Positions 53,054 to 62,446 of a stretch of DNA of 64,000 nucleotides are shown piece after piece. The notes below the pieces were generated by a model. The model was given only the letters and a program-made list of their open reading frames with translations, was not told the DNA's origin and did not search any database. Both the position numbers and the translations under genes were made by a program. This DNA is from Dyella_B sp036746095 (GTDB lineage: Bacteria > Pseudomonadota > Gammaproteobacteria > Xanthomonadales > Rhodanobacteraceae), in contig NZ_DAIOEU010000001.1 in the NCBI RefSeq assembly GCF_036746095.1, forward strand, positions 186,001 through 250,000, read 5' to 3'. How positions within the stretch are numbered: the stretch's first letter is position 1; the number at the start of each line of letters is the position of its first letter.

Positions 53054-54781
53054 TCAAAGCGCATACACCAGTTGAAACCCGGTCGCCGGCCGCGTGTTTT
53101 CCAACACCTTGCCGCCATGCATCGCCTTGCCAACGAACACATCCCAGCTCAGCTGTTTGTAGCTGCCACGCAAGCCAAAGAAGCCGCCGGCCAGCGTGGT
53201 GTTGCCGGGAATGTATGCTGTGCCGGGCCCGCTCGCGCGACCGGCATCGATGCCGGCGTACCACATAAACGGCCAGCTGCTGATCGGTTGACTGAGGGTG
53301 TTGCGCCAATACCAACCGCGCTCGGCGGCGAGGGTTTGTTCGCCATCGAAACCGCGCACGGTGTAGCGGCCACCCAGGCTGAGGTATTCCGAACCATATA
53401 GACGGCTATGGCTGTATTGCGCGTGGAATTCGCTGGTCCATTGCGCCGGCTGTCCGGCGAGCGAGAACGGTTGGTTGAGCGAGGCATCCAGTGTGGTGAG
53501 CCGGTAGCGGAAGGTGGGATCGTCGCTGGCGCGGCCGGCCGGATCGCGCTGGCCGCCGAACCACGGCACGCCGAAGCGTTCAGCCAGGCGAAGATCGAGT
53601 TGCGCGTTGCCCAGATAACGGCGGTGCGCAATGGAGGCTTCGATCGTGCTCATATGGCGGCGCTGCGAATCCAGCTCCACGTCTTCGATATAGCTGTGTG
53701 CCCAGCGCTTGCCGAGATGCACTTCGGCGGTGGTCTTGCTGTGGTGGTCGCGATGCAGCAGGCGTTGGGCGCCAAGATCAATCGATTGGGAGGTGCCTCG
53801 GCTCAGGAAGGCCTGCGCAGAACCTTCCACCGTCTGGTGATAGCGATAGCCATACGCGCCCGCCGTGAACAGCCAGTTGCCGCGCGGCACGGAGTAGTTG
53901 GCGTTGTAACCCTGCGTGCCACGGCCGTTGCCGTTGAACACGTCGTGCGTTACGCCCAGCGACAACATGTCGTTGGCGTTGAGCGGATTGTCGATGCCAA
54001 GGTTGAGGCCGGCTTGATACAGGCCGGTGGACGATGCACCGGAATCGTCTAGCGTGGCGACCACGCGCCAGGGTTTGCTGCGTTGAACGGTGATGATCAA
54101 GTCGGATTGGCCGGGGATATCCGTCGGCGCGATATCGATGGTGACGTCCTGCGACGGCACGCGTTTCATCTGCTCCAAACCCTGTTCGATGTCGCGCAGG
54201 TTGAGCAGATCGCCAGGGCGAATCGGCAATGCCCATGTCCATTCGCCGGAGGCGGTGCCATCGGCCTTGCGCACGCCGTGCACCAGGCCAGGCACCAGCG
54301 TAAGCGTAAGCACTTCTTTGGAGAGATCCTGTTTGCCAAGGCCAATGCGGGTGGTCACATAACCGCGGTCAAGAATCAGGTCACCCGCGCGGCGCACGAT
54401 CATGCTGATGCCTTCCTGGCCCACGCAACGGCCCGCATAGCGATCGAGATAGCGCTGCACGAAGCCGAAGGCGTCGCTGCGTTCGCCGTTGAGGCGTATT
54501 TGCTTCAGCTCAATACACGGGAGTTCAGCGGGAAGTTCGGTGCTATGGAAATCCGTGGCAGCACGCTGGCCGATGCGCACCTCTGGCGCTTGCGTGCGCG
54601 AGGCACGTTCCTGCGCCTGTTGTTGGGTGCGCAAGCGTTGCTGTTGTTCGTCGAGTGTGAGCGGCTTTTCTTGCCCGAATGCAAGGGGCGAAAGCGTGGC
54701 GAACCCAGCGAGGGGCAGCCAAAGCCTGCGTGGTCGGTGGGGACGCGCATGGCGATCGTCCTTGATGCCTTTTGAATGCAT
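53054..54781 (-). CDS. cdiB: CdiB/ShlB-type outer-membrane transporter
   Basis: A 575-residue two-partner-secretion transporter. A signal peptide (to ~AFG 36) is followed by POTRA domains (LPCIELKQIRLNGERSDAFG, DLILDRGYVTTRIGLGKQDL) and a 16-strand barrel with the conserved GGRYTVRGFDGE motif of loop 6 and WYAGIDAGRASG. It ends in GFQLVYAL. It exports CdiA, whose gene starts 158 bp downstream. ATG 54781 has GGGAAGG upstream. First gene of the CDI operon. Confidence 0.95.
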   Translation of the reverse strand: MHSKGIKDDRHARPHRPRRLWLPLAGFATLSPLAFGQEKPLTLDEQQQRLRTQQQAQERASRTQAPEVRIGQRAATDFHSTELPAELPCIELKQIRLNGERSDAFGFVQRYLDRYAGRCVGQEGISMIVRRAGDLILDRGYVTTRIGLGKQDLSKEVLTLTLVPGLVHGVRKADGTASGEWTWALPIRPGDLLNLRDIEQGLEQMKRVPSQDVTIDIAPTDIPGQSDLIITVQRSKPWRVVATLDDSGASSTGLYQAGLNLGIDNPLNANDMLSLGVTHDVFNGNGRGTQGYNANYSVPRGNWLFTAGAYGYRYHQTVEGSAQAFLSRGTSQSIDLGAQRLLHRDHHSKTTAEVHLGKRWAHSYIEDVELDSQRRHMSTIEASIAHRRYLGNAQLDLRLAERFGVPWFGGQRDPAGRASDDPTFRYRLTTLDASLNQPFSLAGQPAQWTSEFHAQYSHSRLYGSEYLSLGGRYTVRGFDGEQTLAAERGWYWRNTLSQPISSWPFMWYAGIDAGRASGPGTAYIPGNTTLAGGFFGLRGSYKQLSWDVFVGKAMHGGKVLENTRPATGFQLVYAL

Positions 54782-54891
54782 GGCTGCCTTCCCATAAGCG
54801 CATGTCCGAGCGGGGAGTGCGATTAAAGAGGAAAGCGGCGAGGCACAGCTATGAGATAAATTCGATCTTTATGAGGTTTTTCCTACTGATC

Positions 54892-54974
54892 AAGTATCGC
54901 TGTCGTCACCAGCCCCGTCTGTTCGCATGCCGCAGGGCTGGTGACGACGGCGATACTTATTCAGTGTTGCCTTA
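54892..54974. repeat. MITE-like hairpin element
   Basis: Arms at 54892-54915 and 54935-54958 are 24-nt inverted repeats with one mismatch (core CGTCACCAGCCC), loop of 19 nt. The sequence continues to TGTTGCCTTA at 54974. The stretch 54933-54974 is the exact reverse complement of 9606-9647. It lies between the CDI operon and the right exopolysaccharide arm. No other gene is in 54782-54997. Confidence 0.8.
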
Positions 54975-54997
54975 ATGCCGTCGCGGGGTAACCCGAC

Positions 54998-55768
54998 CTA
55001 GGCGTGCTCTGCGTGATGGCCTCTGCGCTTCATCACCGCATGCTGCACATACCGCGCCATGCAGTATGCCGAATGCATCAGCCCCAGCTTCGCGACGCTG
55101 CGATAAATCTCCCACTGCCACGACGCTGCCCGCAACTTGTTGGCCGACAGCGATCGCTCGCGCACCAGATACCAGGCCAACGGCTCGTCCGATTCCACGC
55201 ATACGGCACAGCCAGCGCGCCGCACCTGCTCCAGCCAGAACACATAATCCTCATGGCCGATGCGCTGGAAGGGTATGTCGCCAAGCCGTCGCACATACAT
55301 GCCGGTCAAGTTGCCGATGAAGTTGCTGGCGAGCATGTCCCGCCACGTCACTTGTGGCGGCGGTGTCACTTTGCCCAGCACGCGGCCGTCTTCGGCGACG
55401 CGCCAATACGCGCTGTAGCTCACCAGGGCGCCGGTGCGGCGCACGCTGGCCAGTTGGCGTTCGAGCTTGGCTGGATGCCACCAATCGTCGGCGTCGAGAA
55501 ACGAAATATAACGGCCGCGCGCAGCGGCGATGCCTGCGTTGCGTGCAGCGGCCACGCCACTGTTGCACGGCTGCCGCAGCACGCGCACGCGGGCATCGAT
55601 GGCTGCATAGGCATCGAGCATGTCCGGCGAGCGGTCGCTTGAACCATCGTCGACGGCGATCAACTCCAGCTCGCCATGACTTTGTGCAAGCACCGAATCG
55701 ATCGCGCGCCGCAGCCACGCCTCGGCGTTGTAGACCGGCATGATGACGCTGACGAGATCGCGGCTCAT
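54998..55768 (-). CDS. Family 2 glycosyltransferase
   Basis: A 256-residue GT-A enzyme: VSVIMPVYNAEAWLRRAIDS, IAVDDGSSDRS, the DXD-type FLDADDWW and GHEDYVFWLEQ near the expected base position. No membrane span. It adds a sugar to the lipid-linked repeat unit in the cytoplasm. Its start overlaps the preceding stop (ATGA). Last gene of the - strand exopolysaccharide arm. Confidence 0.9.
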   Translation of the reverse strand: MSRDLVSVIMPVYNAEAWLRRAIDSVLAQSHGELELIAVDDGSSDRSPDMLDAYAAIDARVRVLRQPCNSGVAAARNAGIAAARGRYISFLDADDWWHPAKLERQLASVRRTGALVSYSAYWRVAEDGRVLGKVTPPPQVTWRDMLASNFIGNLTGMYVRRLGDIPFQRIGHEDYVFWLEQVRRAGCAVCVESDEPLAWYLVRERSLSANKLRAASWQWEIYRSVAKLGLMHSAYCMARYVQHAVMKRRGHHAEHA

Positions 55769-56952
55769 GCGGTTACGTCATGTGCGCTGGCGATACGCAC
55801 GCCCGGGGGCGGCAGCTCGTAGTCGCGGTAGCCATGCGGATTGCCGGTCAAGCCCGCTTCCGCCGCCTTGATGATGTTGTAGACCTCGCGCGCGGTGACG
55901 TAATGCAGTACGTAGCGCTTGCCGTCGTTGTAGTTGTCCTCCAGGTAGCGGTGCATGCGGTCGGCGGCGTCGCCGAGCAGCGTATCCATGTCGCGCTCCT
56001 GCGTGCCATGCGTGTGGATCTTGACGAACACCCACTCGGGACGTCCTTCCACGTGCACCCCGGTGTTGATCCATGCGTCGACGCGATCCGGCGTAGGCGG
56101 GCAGGCGCGGCGCACGTCGGCATTCTCGATACGCGGCACGATGCCGAGGCGCCGGCTGCGCCAGTTCAATCCCAGCGGTCCCTGCACGATCATGAGATCG
56201 CCGCTGGGTTTGCCGCCGACGCGGACAAGCTCGCCGGAGTCGTGCGATTTGGGCCGCGCAGGGTCGTCCGTCGCGTAATAGATCGCGTTGATCATGCGCG
56301 TTTGCGTTTCGCTCGGCGCGGAGGGCAGGGTGAAGTCGGCGTAGCAGCCCAGTTCGCGCAGCAGGATCAGCTCGTTGTTGATGCCGCACCAGCGACCGTC
56401 CGCGCGCGAGTTGTCCAGGCACCAGTTGCCATGGATGAAGCCGAAGCGCAGTCGGCCGGTTCGGGGATCGCGCGGCAGCGCGTTGTGCCGTCCGTGCAAC
56501 ACGCGGTTAAAGCGGTCGATGGTGGTACGGAAGTTGTCGGGCGTGTCGTTGTCGTGATGCAGATGCACTTCGATTTCGCCGAAGCCATCCGCGCACAACG
56601 ACGCCAGCTTGTCCAGGTGTTCTTCGAGGTATTCCTCTTCGGGATAAAAGAACGTGTGCTGCGGCGGCCGTCCATCGGCGTCGCGGTGCGCGCCGGCAAG
56701 CTTGCGGTAATCGCGGCACCAGCGATCCACGCGCGCACGCTGGGTGGACAGGTCGACCTTGCCCCAGGCCGGTTCAAAGTGGTCGACGAAGCAGAACATC
56801 ACGTGGATCGGCTTGCCGGTCACGCGCGGACGTTTGCGCCGGATATAGCTGCCGAGCCAGATCTGCATCTGGCGCGCGCGTATCGCCAGCGTGACGGCAA
56901 CGGCCAGCATCAGCAGCAGGGCAAGCGCGGCGATTAGCGCGATCGTCCACAT
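55765..56952 (-). CDS. Membrane-anchored polysaccharide-deacetylase-like protein
   Basis: 395 residues with one N-terminal membrane span (residues ~3-23). The remaining part has CFVDHFEPAWG, HLHHDNDTPDNF, GFIHGNWCLDNS and HTHGTQERDMDTLL, His/Asp-rich motifs like the metal site of NodB-type deacetylases but in unusual form, so activity is not certain. Possible role: deacetylation of polymer at the periplasmic side. Starts with a 1-bp overlap with the preceding gene. Confidence 0.72.
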   Translation of the reverse strand: MWTIALIAALALLLMLAVAVTLAIRARQMQIWLGSYIRRKRPRVTGKPIHVMFCFVDHFEPAWGKVDLSTQRARVDRWCRDYRKLAGAHRDADGRPPQHTFFYPEEEYLEEHLDKLASLCADGFGEIEVHLHHDNDTPDNFRTTIDRFNRVLHGRHNALPRDPRTGRLRFGFIHGNWCLDNSRADGRWCGINNELILLRELGCYADFTLPSAPSETQTRMINAIYYATDDPARPKSHDSGELVRVGGKPSGDLMIVQGPLGLNWRSRRLGIVPRIENADVRRACPPTPDRVDAWINTGVHVEGRPEWVFVKIHTHGTQERDMDTLLGDAADRMHRYLEDNYNDGKRYVLHYVTAREVYNIIKAAEAGLTGNPHGYRDYELPPPGVRIASAHDVTA

Positions 56953-58151
56953 CAGTGCGCTCCTTCGAGCATGCCGTGCTCGCCAACCGGGGCAGGGGCG
57001 CCGGGTATCAGGGTAAGCAGCTGTTCCGCGTTATTGCGCCACTGGCGCTCGCGCTGGATGTAGCGGCGCGCGGCATCGCCCACTCGCCGGTGTTCGTCGT
57101 GTTGCGCGGACAAGTCAAGCACGCGCTGCACGCACGCATCGATTTCGCCGTGCGGAAACAGCCAGCCGGTGGCGCCATCGCTAATTACTTCGGCCACCGG
57201 CGCGTAGTCGGGTGCGACCACCGCTACACCCATGCCCATCAGCTCGAACAGTTTCATCGGCGAGCCATAGTGGTTGGAATTGGGCAGCACGGCGTAATCC
57301 ATGCAGGCGATCCAGCCGGCGATGTCGTCGTGCGCAACCCGGCCGGGCAGCAATACGCGGTCGGACAGGCCGCGTTCGGCGACAAGTGCACGTACGGCCG
57401 GCAAGGTCTTGCCGTCCCCGACAAACACCAGTGCCAGTTGTGGTGCTTCATGCAGGCGCGCAGCGATGGCTTCGACAAACGCATCGACACCATGCCAATG
57501 CGCGAATACGCCGATATGGCCGCAGACGATGCAGCCGTCCAGCCCGCGTTCGGCGCGCAACGCGGCAGCGTCAAAACGCGCAGGATCGAAGCGGGACAGG
57601 TCGACCGCATTGGGTGAAACCACCGATGGCGCGATCCGGCCGTAGGCAGCTTGCGCCTGGTCGCGAAAAAAGCTCGAGATAAACACCAGGCCCGTGCAAT
57701 GGCGCAAACACCAGCCTTCGATGCGCCGCGCCACACCTTTCAAGCGCAACGGCCGCACGCGTTCGACCAGGGCCGAATCGTTGATCTCCAGCACCAACGG
57801 AATGCCGCGCCGCCGCGCCAGCCACACCGTTGCACACAGAAACAGCGAATAGCGTTCGTAGATCAGCTGCGGGCGTTGCCGGTGGATCGCCGCGCCCACA
57901 CGAACGAGCGTGACGGCGTTGTAGGCAAGCTCGAGGCATTCGAACAGCACGCCCGGCAACCGCGTGATGGCTGCCGCGATGCGGCTGCGCTTGGAGCTGC
58001 CCTGCGTGGTCGATTCGTATTCGGGATCGGCGCCGGGAAACGACAGGATCGATACCGCATGCCCCAACGCGCGCAACGCATGCACGATGCCACGGATATG
58101 CACGCCTTCGACGTGGCGCCCGCGGGTGCGATGGTGATACAGGATGTTCAT
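56952..58151 (-). CDS. Family 4 glycosyltransferase
   Basis: A 399-residue GT-B enzyme. It has an N-terminal domain (MNILYHHRTRGRHVEGVHIR) and a C-terminal UDP-sugar domain with GHIGVFAHWHGVDAFVEA, VFVGDGKTLP and the EX7E-like NHYGSPMKLFELMGMGVAVV. ATG 58151 is preceded by AGGAGG, which decides the start. It overlaps the deacetylase gene by 4 bp. Adds a sugar to the exopolysaccharide unit; specificity unknown. Confidence 0.9.
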   Translation of the reverse strand: MNILYHHRTRGRHVEGVHIRGIVHALRALGHAVSILSFPGADPEYESTTQGSSKRSRIAAAITRLPGVLFECLELAYNAVTLVRVGAAIHRQRPQLIYERYSLFLCATVWLARRRGIPLVLEINDSALVERVRPLRLKGVARRIEGWCLRHCTGLVFISSFFRDQAQAAYGRIAPSVVSPNAVDLSRFDPARFDAAALRAERGLDGCIVCGHIGVFAHWHGVDAFVEAIAARLHEAPQLALVFVGDGKTLPAVRALVAERGLSDRVLLPGRVAHDDIAGWIACMDYAVLPNSNHYGSPMKLFELMGMGVAVVAPDYAPVAEVISDGATGWLFPHGEIDACVQRVLDLSAQHDEHRRVGDAARRYIQRERQWRNNAEQLLTLIPGAPAPVGEHGMLEGAH

Positions 58152-58789
58152 CGCGCCTCCTGCGGCAGCGCATGGAAGCTGTATCCGTCGGACAGCCATT
58201 CCGGCAGCATCACCGTCAGCGCATCGCGGGCGCGATCGCTGTCGTCGTGCATCAGCACGATGTCGCCGGGCGAGGGCGGGTCTGCGCGCAGCCGCTCGAC
58301 CATCACGCGGTTGGGACGGTCCTGGTAATCCAGGCTGTCGTACGACCAGTAGACAAACGTGCGCCGCTGCACGGCGAAATAGCACAATAGGTCCGCACCG
58401 ACATAGCCATGCGGCGGCCGCATGCGATGGTGGAGCCTTCCGTCGAAGGCGCGCAGCAAGGCATCGGTGCTGTTGATTTCGTCGAGCTTCTTGCGCGTGG
58501 TCATGCGCTTGAACGACCAATGGCTATAGGAGTGATTACCCACCATGTGCCCCTCGGCGATGATGCGCTCCACCAGCTTGGGGTGACGCTCGATCTTGTG
58601 ACCGACCAGGAAAAAGCTCGCCTTTGCACCGTGCCTGGCGAGCAGATCCAGCAATGGCGGCGTGTAGGTGGGGTCGGGGCCGTCATCGAAGGTGAGGTAG
58701 CGGATATTGTCGCGACCGGAGCCCTTGGTTTGCACCAACACGTCCGGCAGCAGGCCCAGCCACTGGTGTTTTCTCGGTCTCATGTTCAT
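58148..58789 (-). CDS. Polysaccharide deacetylase (CE4/NodB)
   Basis: 213 residues. The CE4 motifs are complete: TFDDGPDPTY (motif 1, Asp-Asp), HMVGNHSYSHWSF (motif 2, HxxxH), MRPPHGYVG (motif 3) and DIVLMHDDSD (later His). No signal peptide was seen, so it probably acts in the cytoplasm or on lipid-linked units. ATG 58789 overlaps the preceding stop (ATGA). Removes N- or O-acetyl groups from a sugar of the polymer. Confidence 0.93.
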   Translation of the reverse strand: MNMRPRKHQWLGLLPDVLVQTKGSGRDNIRYLTFDDGPDPTYTPPLLDLLARHGAKASFFLVGHKIERHPKLVERIIAEGHMVGNHSYSHWSFKRMTTRKKLDEINSTDALLRAFDGRLHHRMRPPHGYVGADLLCYFAVQRRTFVYWSYDSLDYQDRPNRVMVERLRADPPSPGDIVLMHDDSDRARDALTVMLPEWLSDGYSFHALPQEAR

Positions 58790-59955
58790 GCGGAAACACC
58801 AGCGGGGGCGGAGGATTCGACGGCGGCGTGCAGGATGGCATCCAGCTGGCGGATGTTGTCTTCCCAGCGAAAGCCGCGTGCATGCGTGGCGATGCGCTTG
58901 TGGTTCCAGCGCCGTGCGCTGGCTTCGATGAGCGCGGTGGACAGCGCTTGCCGAGCGCGAGGCGGCACCAGCACGCCGGCGTAGTGGGGCACCACTTCCG
59001 GAATGCCGCCGACGTGACTGGCGACGATAGGCGTGCCGCAAGCCATCGCTTCGAGCACGACATTCGGCACGCCTTCGTTGTGGCTGGGAAGGCACAGCAG
59101 GTCGGCGGAACGGAACCAGTCGCCTAATTCGCCGTGGGCTACTGCGCCGGCGAATTCGACGTGATCGAGGCAGCCCAGTGTCTTGGCGCGTTCGATCAAG
59201 GCAGCGCGGGCCGCGCCCGTGCCGACATAGATCAAGCGAGCCAGGGGCTGGACGGCGAGCAGCGCCGGAAAGGCTTCGAGCAGATCGAGACAACCCTTGG
59301 ACGGCTTCAAGTTGCCGACGAACAGCAGCAGCGGCGAATACGTGGAAAGCCCCAGTTTTGCGCGCGATGCGGCGCGCGTTTCGGCATGGAAGATGGAGGT
59401 GTCGACGCCGTTGTAAAGGACGTGCACATGCGAGGGTTGCGTACCCAACCCGACCGCTTTGGCCGCCAATGCCTTGCTTACCGCCACCACGCCCGCCGCG
59501 CCCTTCAGCGCCGAGCGGATCTGTGGGCGCTGCAACAGGTTATTGGCTTGCACGTTGAGGTCGCTGCCATGCACCTTCACTACATAGGGAATGCGCAGCC
59601 AACGCGCCAACCAGCCGACGGCGGCGCCGTCGGGGTAAGCCCAGCTGACCAGCATGCAGTCGTAATGGGCGCGCCGTATCTGGCGGCCACGTTGCCACAA
59701 CAGCGATAGGAGCCAGCAGATGGCGTGCAGCGAGCGGCCGATGCGCGGCGGAAACACGAACACGAAATGATCGGTGCGCAGATGCTGGGCGTTCACCTCG
59801 CCACGACGCTCGCCGAGCCGTTCGCGAAAGTCGATCGCGGTGATGACGTCCACGTCATGCAGCTGCCCCAGGCGTTCGAACTGCTGGCGATTGAATGCGC
59901 CGCGCAGCGGATCCCAGGGTGTTGGAAACAGATTGGTGAGGATCAATACTTTCAT
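58786..59955 (-). CDS. Family 4 glycosyltransferase
   Basis: A 389-residue GT-B enzyme: MKVLILTNLFPTPWDPLRGA, KVHGSDLN, VSKALAAKAVGLG, NGVDTSIFH, LLFVGNLKPSKGCLDLLEAF and the donor motif PSHNEGVPNVVLEAMACGTP (EX7E). Overlaps both neighbours by 4 bp. Specificity not readable. Confidence 0.92.
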   Translation of the reverse strand: MKVLILTNLFPTPWDPLRGAFNRQQFERLGQLHDVDVITAIDFRERLGERRGEVNAQHLRTDHFVFVFPPRIGRSLHAICWLLSLLWQRGRQIRRAHYDCMLVSWAYPDGAAVGWLARWLRIPYVVKVHGSDLNVQANNLLQRPQIRSALKGAAGVVAVSKALAAKAVGLGTQPSHVHVLYNGVDTSIFHAETRAASRAKLGLSTYSPLLLFVGNLKPSKGCLDLLEAFPALLAVQPLARLIYVGTGAARAALIERAKTLGCLDHVEFAGAVAHGELGDWFRSADLLCLPSHNEGVPNVVLEAMACGTPIVASHVGGIPEVVPHYAGVLVPPRARQALSTALIEASARRWNHKRIATHARGFRWEDNIRQLDAILHAAVESSAPAGVSA

Positions 59956-61091
59956 TCGGTTTGGCCGTCCCTAATGCCTTGGTGAAGTTCGTCGCCGTCA
60001 TAAAGCTGCGCGTAACGCATCGCCATCGTTTCCAGCGAGCCGTAGCGTTCGACCCACGCGCGTGCTGCGTGGCCCAGGCCCAGCGCATGCCGCGGGTTGC
60101 GCAAGAGCGCGAGCATTGCGTCGGCCAGCGCCGCCGGATTTCCGGCCGCCACCAGGCTACCGGTGATGCCGTTACGCACGATCTCGCCATTGCCGCCGAC
60201 GTCGGTAGCGATGATGGGCAGCGCGACAGCGCTCGCTTCCAGCAAGGCCATCGAATAGCCCTCGCTCAGCGACGACAGCACGAACAGGTCCAGCCCTTGC
60301 AGCCATTCGCGCACGTCATTGCGGTCGCCGAGAAAATGCACGCAATCGCTCACGCCTTCGTCGATGGCGCTCTGCTGCAGGGAGGCGCGCAGTTCGCCGT
60401 CGCCAATCAATACGAGTGCGGTATCGGCATGTTGCTCGTGCACGCGCTTGAACGCGCGGATAAGGCCAAGCTGATCCTTGGTCCAGTTCAGGCGCCCGAC
60501 CGTGCCGATGATCCGCGTCTGCTCAGGCAGGTTCAGCAGGCGCGCAACATGCCCGTGTGTTGAGGGCGAAGCGGTTTCAAACATTTCCACGCGAATGCCG
60601 TTCGGCACCACGCAAGCCTTGGCGGAGGGAATGATGCCGCGCCGGATCGCATCGCTGCGCGCCGCTTCGCACACGGTAGCCACGGTATCGGTGCGCGCCA
60701 GTGCACGCCGGTACAGCCATTCGCGCCGCCGTGCGCGATGATTGACGCCCATGCCATGGCGCGTATTGATCACGCGGCGCATCGGAAGGCCACACGTCGC
60801 CAGCACGGCCTGGTAATGCGCGACCGCGTTGTGGGTATGCAATACCTCGGTGGCATGGCTGCGTACCATCCGGCGCGCACGCGCCAGCGCCGTCAGGTCC
60901 AGGCCCTGGCGTTTTCCGCATACCTTGACGGCAATGCCCAGTTCATCCAGTTCATGCGCCAGCGAACCGGACGAATACAGACACACCACCTGGCAACGAT
61001 GGCCTTGCCGATGCTGGTATTTCACCAGCTCCAGCACCATGCGCTCCAGGCCGCCGCGATCCAGGCTTTCGACGAAATGAGTAATGTTCAC
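59952..61091 (-). CDS. Family 4 glycosyltransferase, exosortase-A-locus type
   Basis: A 379-residue GT-B enzyme. It has NITHFVESLDRGGLERMVLE at the N-terminus, HTHNAVAHYQAVLA, NTRHGMGVNHRARRREWLYR, VPNGIRVEMF, IGTVGRLNWTKDQLGLI and SLSEGYSMALLEASAVALPI with EX7E. This pattern (GGLE, HTHN) fits the sugar transferase found in exosortase-A polysaccharide loci. GTG 61091 overlaps the preceding stop (GTGA). It adds a further sugar. Confidence 0.9.
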   Translation of the reverse strand: MNITHFVESLDRGGLERMVLELVKYQHRQGHRCQVVCLYSSGSLAHELDELGIAVKVCGKRQGLDLTALARARRMVRSHATEVLHTHNAVAHYQAVLATCGLPMRRVINTRHGMGVNHRARRREWLYRRALARTDTVATVCEAARSDAIRRGIIPSAKACVVPNGIRVEMFETASPSTHGHVARLLNLPEQTRIIGTVGRLNWTKDQLGLIRAFKRVHEQHADTALVLIGDGELRASLQQSAIDEGVSDCVHFLGDRNDVREWLQGLDLFVLSSLSEGYSMALLEASAVALPIIATDVGGNGEIVRNGITGSLVAAGNPAALADAMLALLRNPRHALGLGHAARAWVERYGSLETMAMRYAQLYDGDELHQGIRDGQTE

Positions 61092-62446
61092 GGCACCAGC
61101 TCCGATACCGTGACGCGCATTTTCCCGCTGCGCGTGAGCGGAATCTCGTCGACGAAGTGGCAATGCAGTTGCACGCTGTCGCCGAGCACCTTGTCGACTT
61201 CGCGATGGATGTATTCGAGCGAGGCGTCGTCGAAACCGGCGCCGCGCACGATGGAAAGATCGAGGCGGTCGAGCCGCCGCTGCACCAGTTGGAAACGCTG
61301 CAAGCCGGGAACGTCCTTGAGCATGTGCGGAAAAAATTCGCCGGGCAAAACGTGCCCGCCCGGCGTACGAATCGCATCCAGGATGCGTCCCTCCACACGC
61401 GCCAGCAGCGGCAGGCCACGCCCGCAGCTGCAGCGTTCTTCAGATGCCGTCGCCATGTCGCCATTGGCGTAGCGCACGAACGGCATGCCGTAGTTGAAAA
61501 GATCGGTGATGACGACTTCGCCGGCATGGCCTTCGCTTGCTGCGCCATGCGCGGTACGCAGCTCCACCACCAGATGATCGCTGTTGACGTGCAGGCCATG
61601 GCGTTGCTCGCACTCGGCGCCGATCAACATGAATTCGCGACAACCATAGGTATTGAACGCGGGCGCCATGAACGCCTGCTCGATCGCCTCGCGCTGGAAG
61701 CCATGCATCGCTTCGGCACCGCCGATGATCGCCTGCGGCCGCCAGATCTTGCGGCCGCAGGCGGTGAGCCATTCGGCCAGCTGCACCAGTGGCCCGACGT
61801 AGGCGACGATGATGTCCGGCCGATAGCGATCGATCGCATCGGCGTATTCGGCCATGTTCGCCTCGGTCATCTTGAAGCTGTTGAGCACGCGGCGCGCGAA
61901 CACGGTGTTATAGAGACGATCCTTGAGCTGATGCGCGCGCGTGGGATCGCCCACCGTTCCGCCCCACAGGAACAGCGTGCGGCGCCCCATGCGCGAGCCG
62001 GCCCATTCGTAGCCGCGCCACATCACGGCGGTGCGGCGGTCATTGCTTTCGCGCGTAAAGCCGAAGCGCATCGGCTCGCCGGTCGAGCCGCCGGTCGCCT
62101 TGTACAACAGGCGATCGCGCCAGGACTCGGCCTTGAGTTCGTCGAAATGCTCGCGGATGTCGGCCTTGGTCAGGATCGGCAGGGCCGCGTAGTCGTCGAG
62201 GTTGCGGATGTCCTTGGGCGTCAGCCCAAGTTCGCGCCATCGCCGGCGGTAGTAGGGCACTTCGCGGTAACAGTGTTCGAGCAAGCGCTGCAGCCGCTCC
62301 CATTGCAATGCCGCGAGCTGCTCCGGCGCCAGCCACTGGTCGCGCCGATAAGCGTCGAGATAGGCCAGCGTGCGGCGGCGGCGCAAGCCCGCCTCGTAGG
62401 CGGGAAACAGTACGCGCCGAAAGGCCGTTTCGTAGAGACCGCTCAT
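61088..62446 (-). CDS. PaaK/CapK-like adenylate-forming protein
   Basis: 452 residues. ATG-binding features of the adenylate-forming superfamily: YKATGGSTGEPMRFGFT (P-loop-like), NTYGCREFM, GEVVITDLFNYGMPFVRYAN and CSCGRGLPLLARVEGR. It resembles the phenylacetate-CoA ligase-like proteins common in capsule and exopolysaccharide clusters, whose reaction is not settled. ATG 62446 overlaps the preceding stop. May activate an acyl group for polymer decoration. Confidence 0.87.
   Translation of the reverse strand: MSGLYETAFRRVLFPAYEAGLRRRRTLAYLDAYRRDQWLAPEQLAALQWERLQRLLEHCYREVPYYRRRWRELGLTPKDIRNLDDYAALPILTKADIREHFDELKAESWRDRLLYKATGGSTGEPMRFGFTRESNDRRTAVMWRGYEWAGSRMGRRTLFLWGGTVGDPTRAHQLKDRLYNTVFARRVLNSFKMTEANMAEYADAIDRYRPDIIVAYVGPLVQLAEWLTACGRKIWRPQAIIGGAEAMHGFQREAIEQAFMAPAFNTYGCREFMLIGAECEQRHGLHVNSDHLVVELRTAHGAASEGHAGEVVITDLFNYGMPFVRYANGDMATASEERCSCGRGLPLLARVEGRILDAIRTPGGHVLPGEFFPHMLKDVPGLQRFQLVQRRLDRLDLSIVRGAGFDDASLEYIHREVDKVLGDSVQLHCHFVDEIPLTRSGKMRVTVSELVP

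Noticed and set aside
58148..59293. A longer 381-codon version of the deacetylase.
   Set aside because: The first ~168 residues lie inside the upstream glycosyltransferase gene out of frame; ATG 58789 with the ATGA overlap is the natural start.
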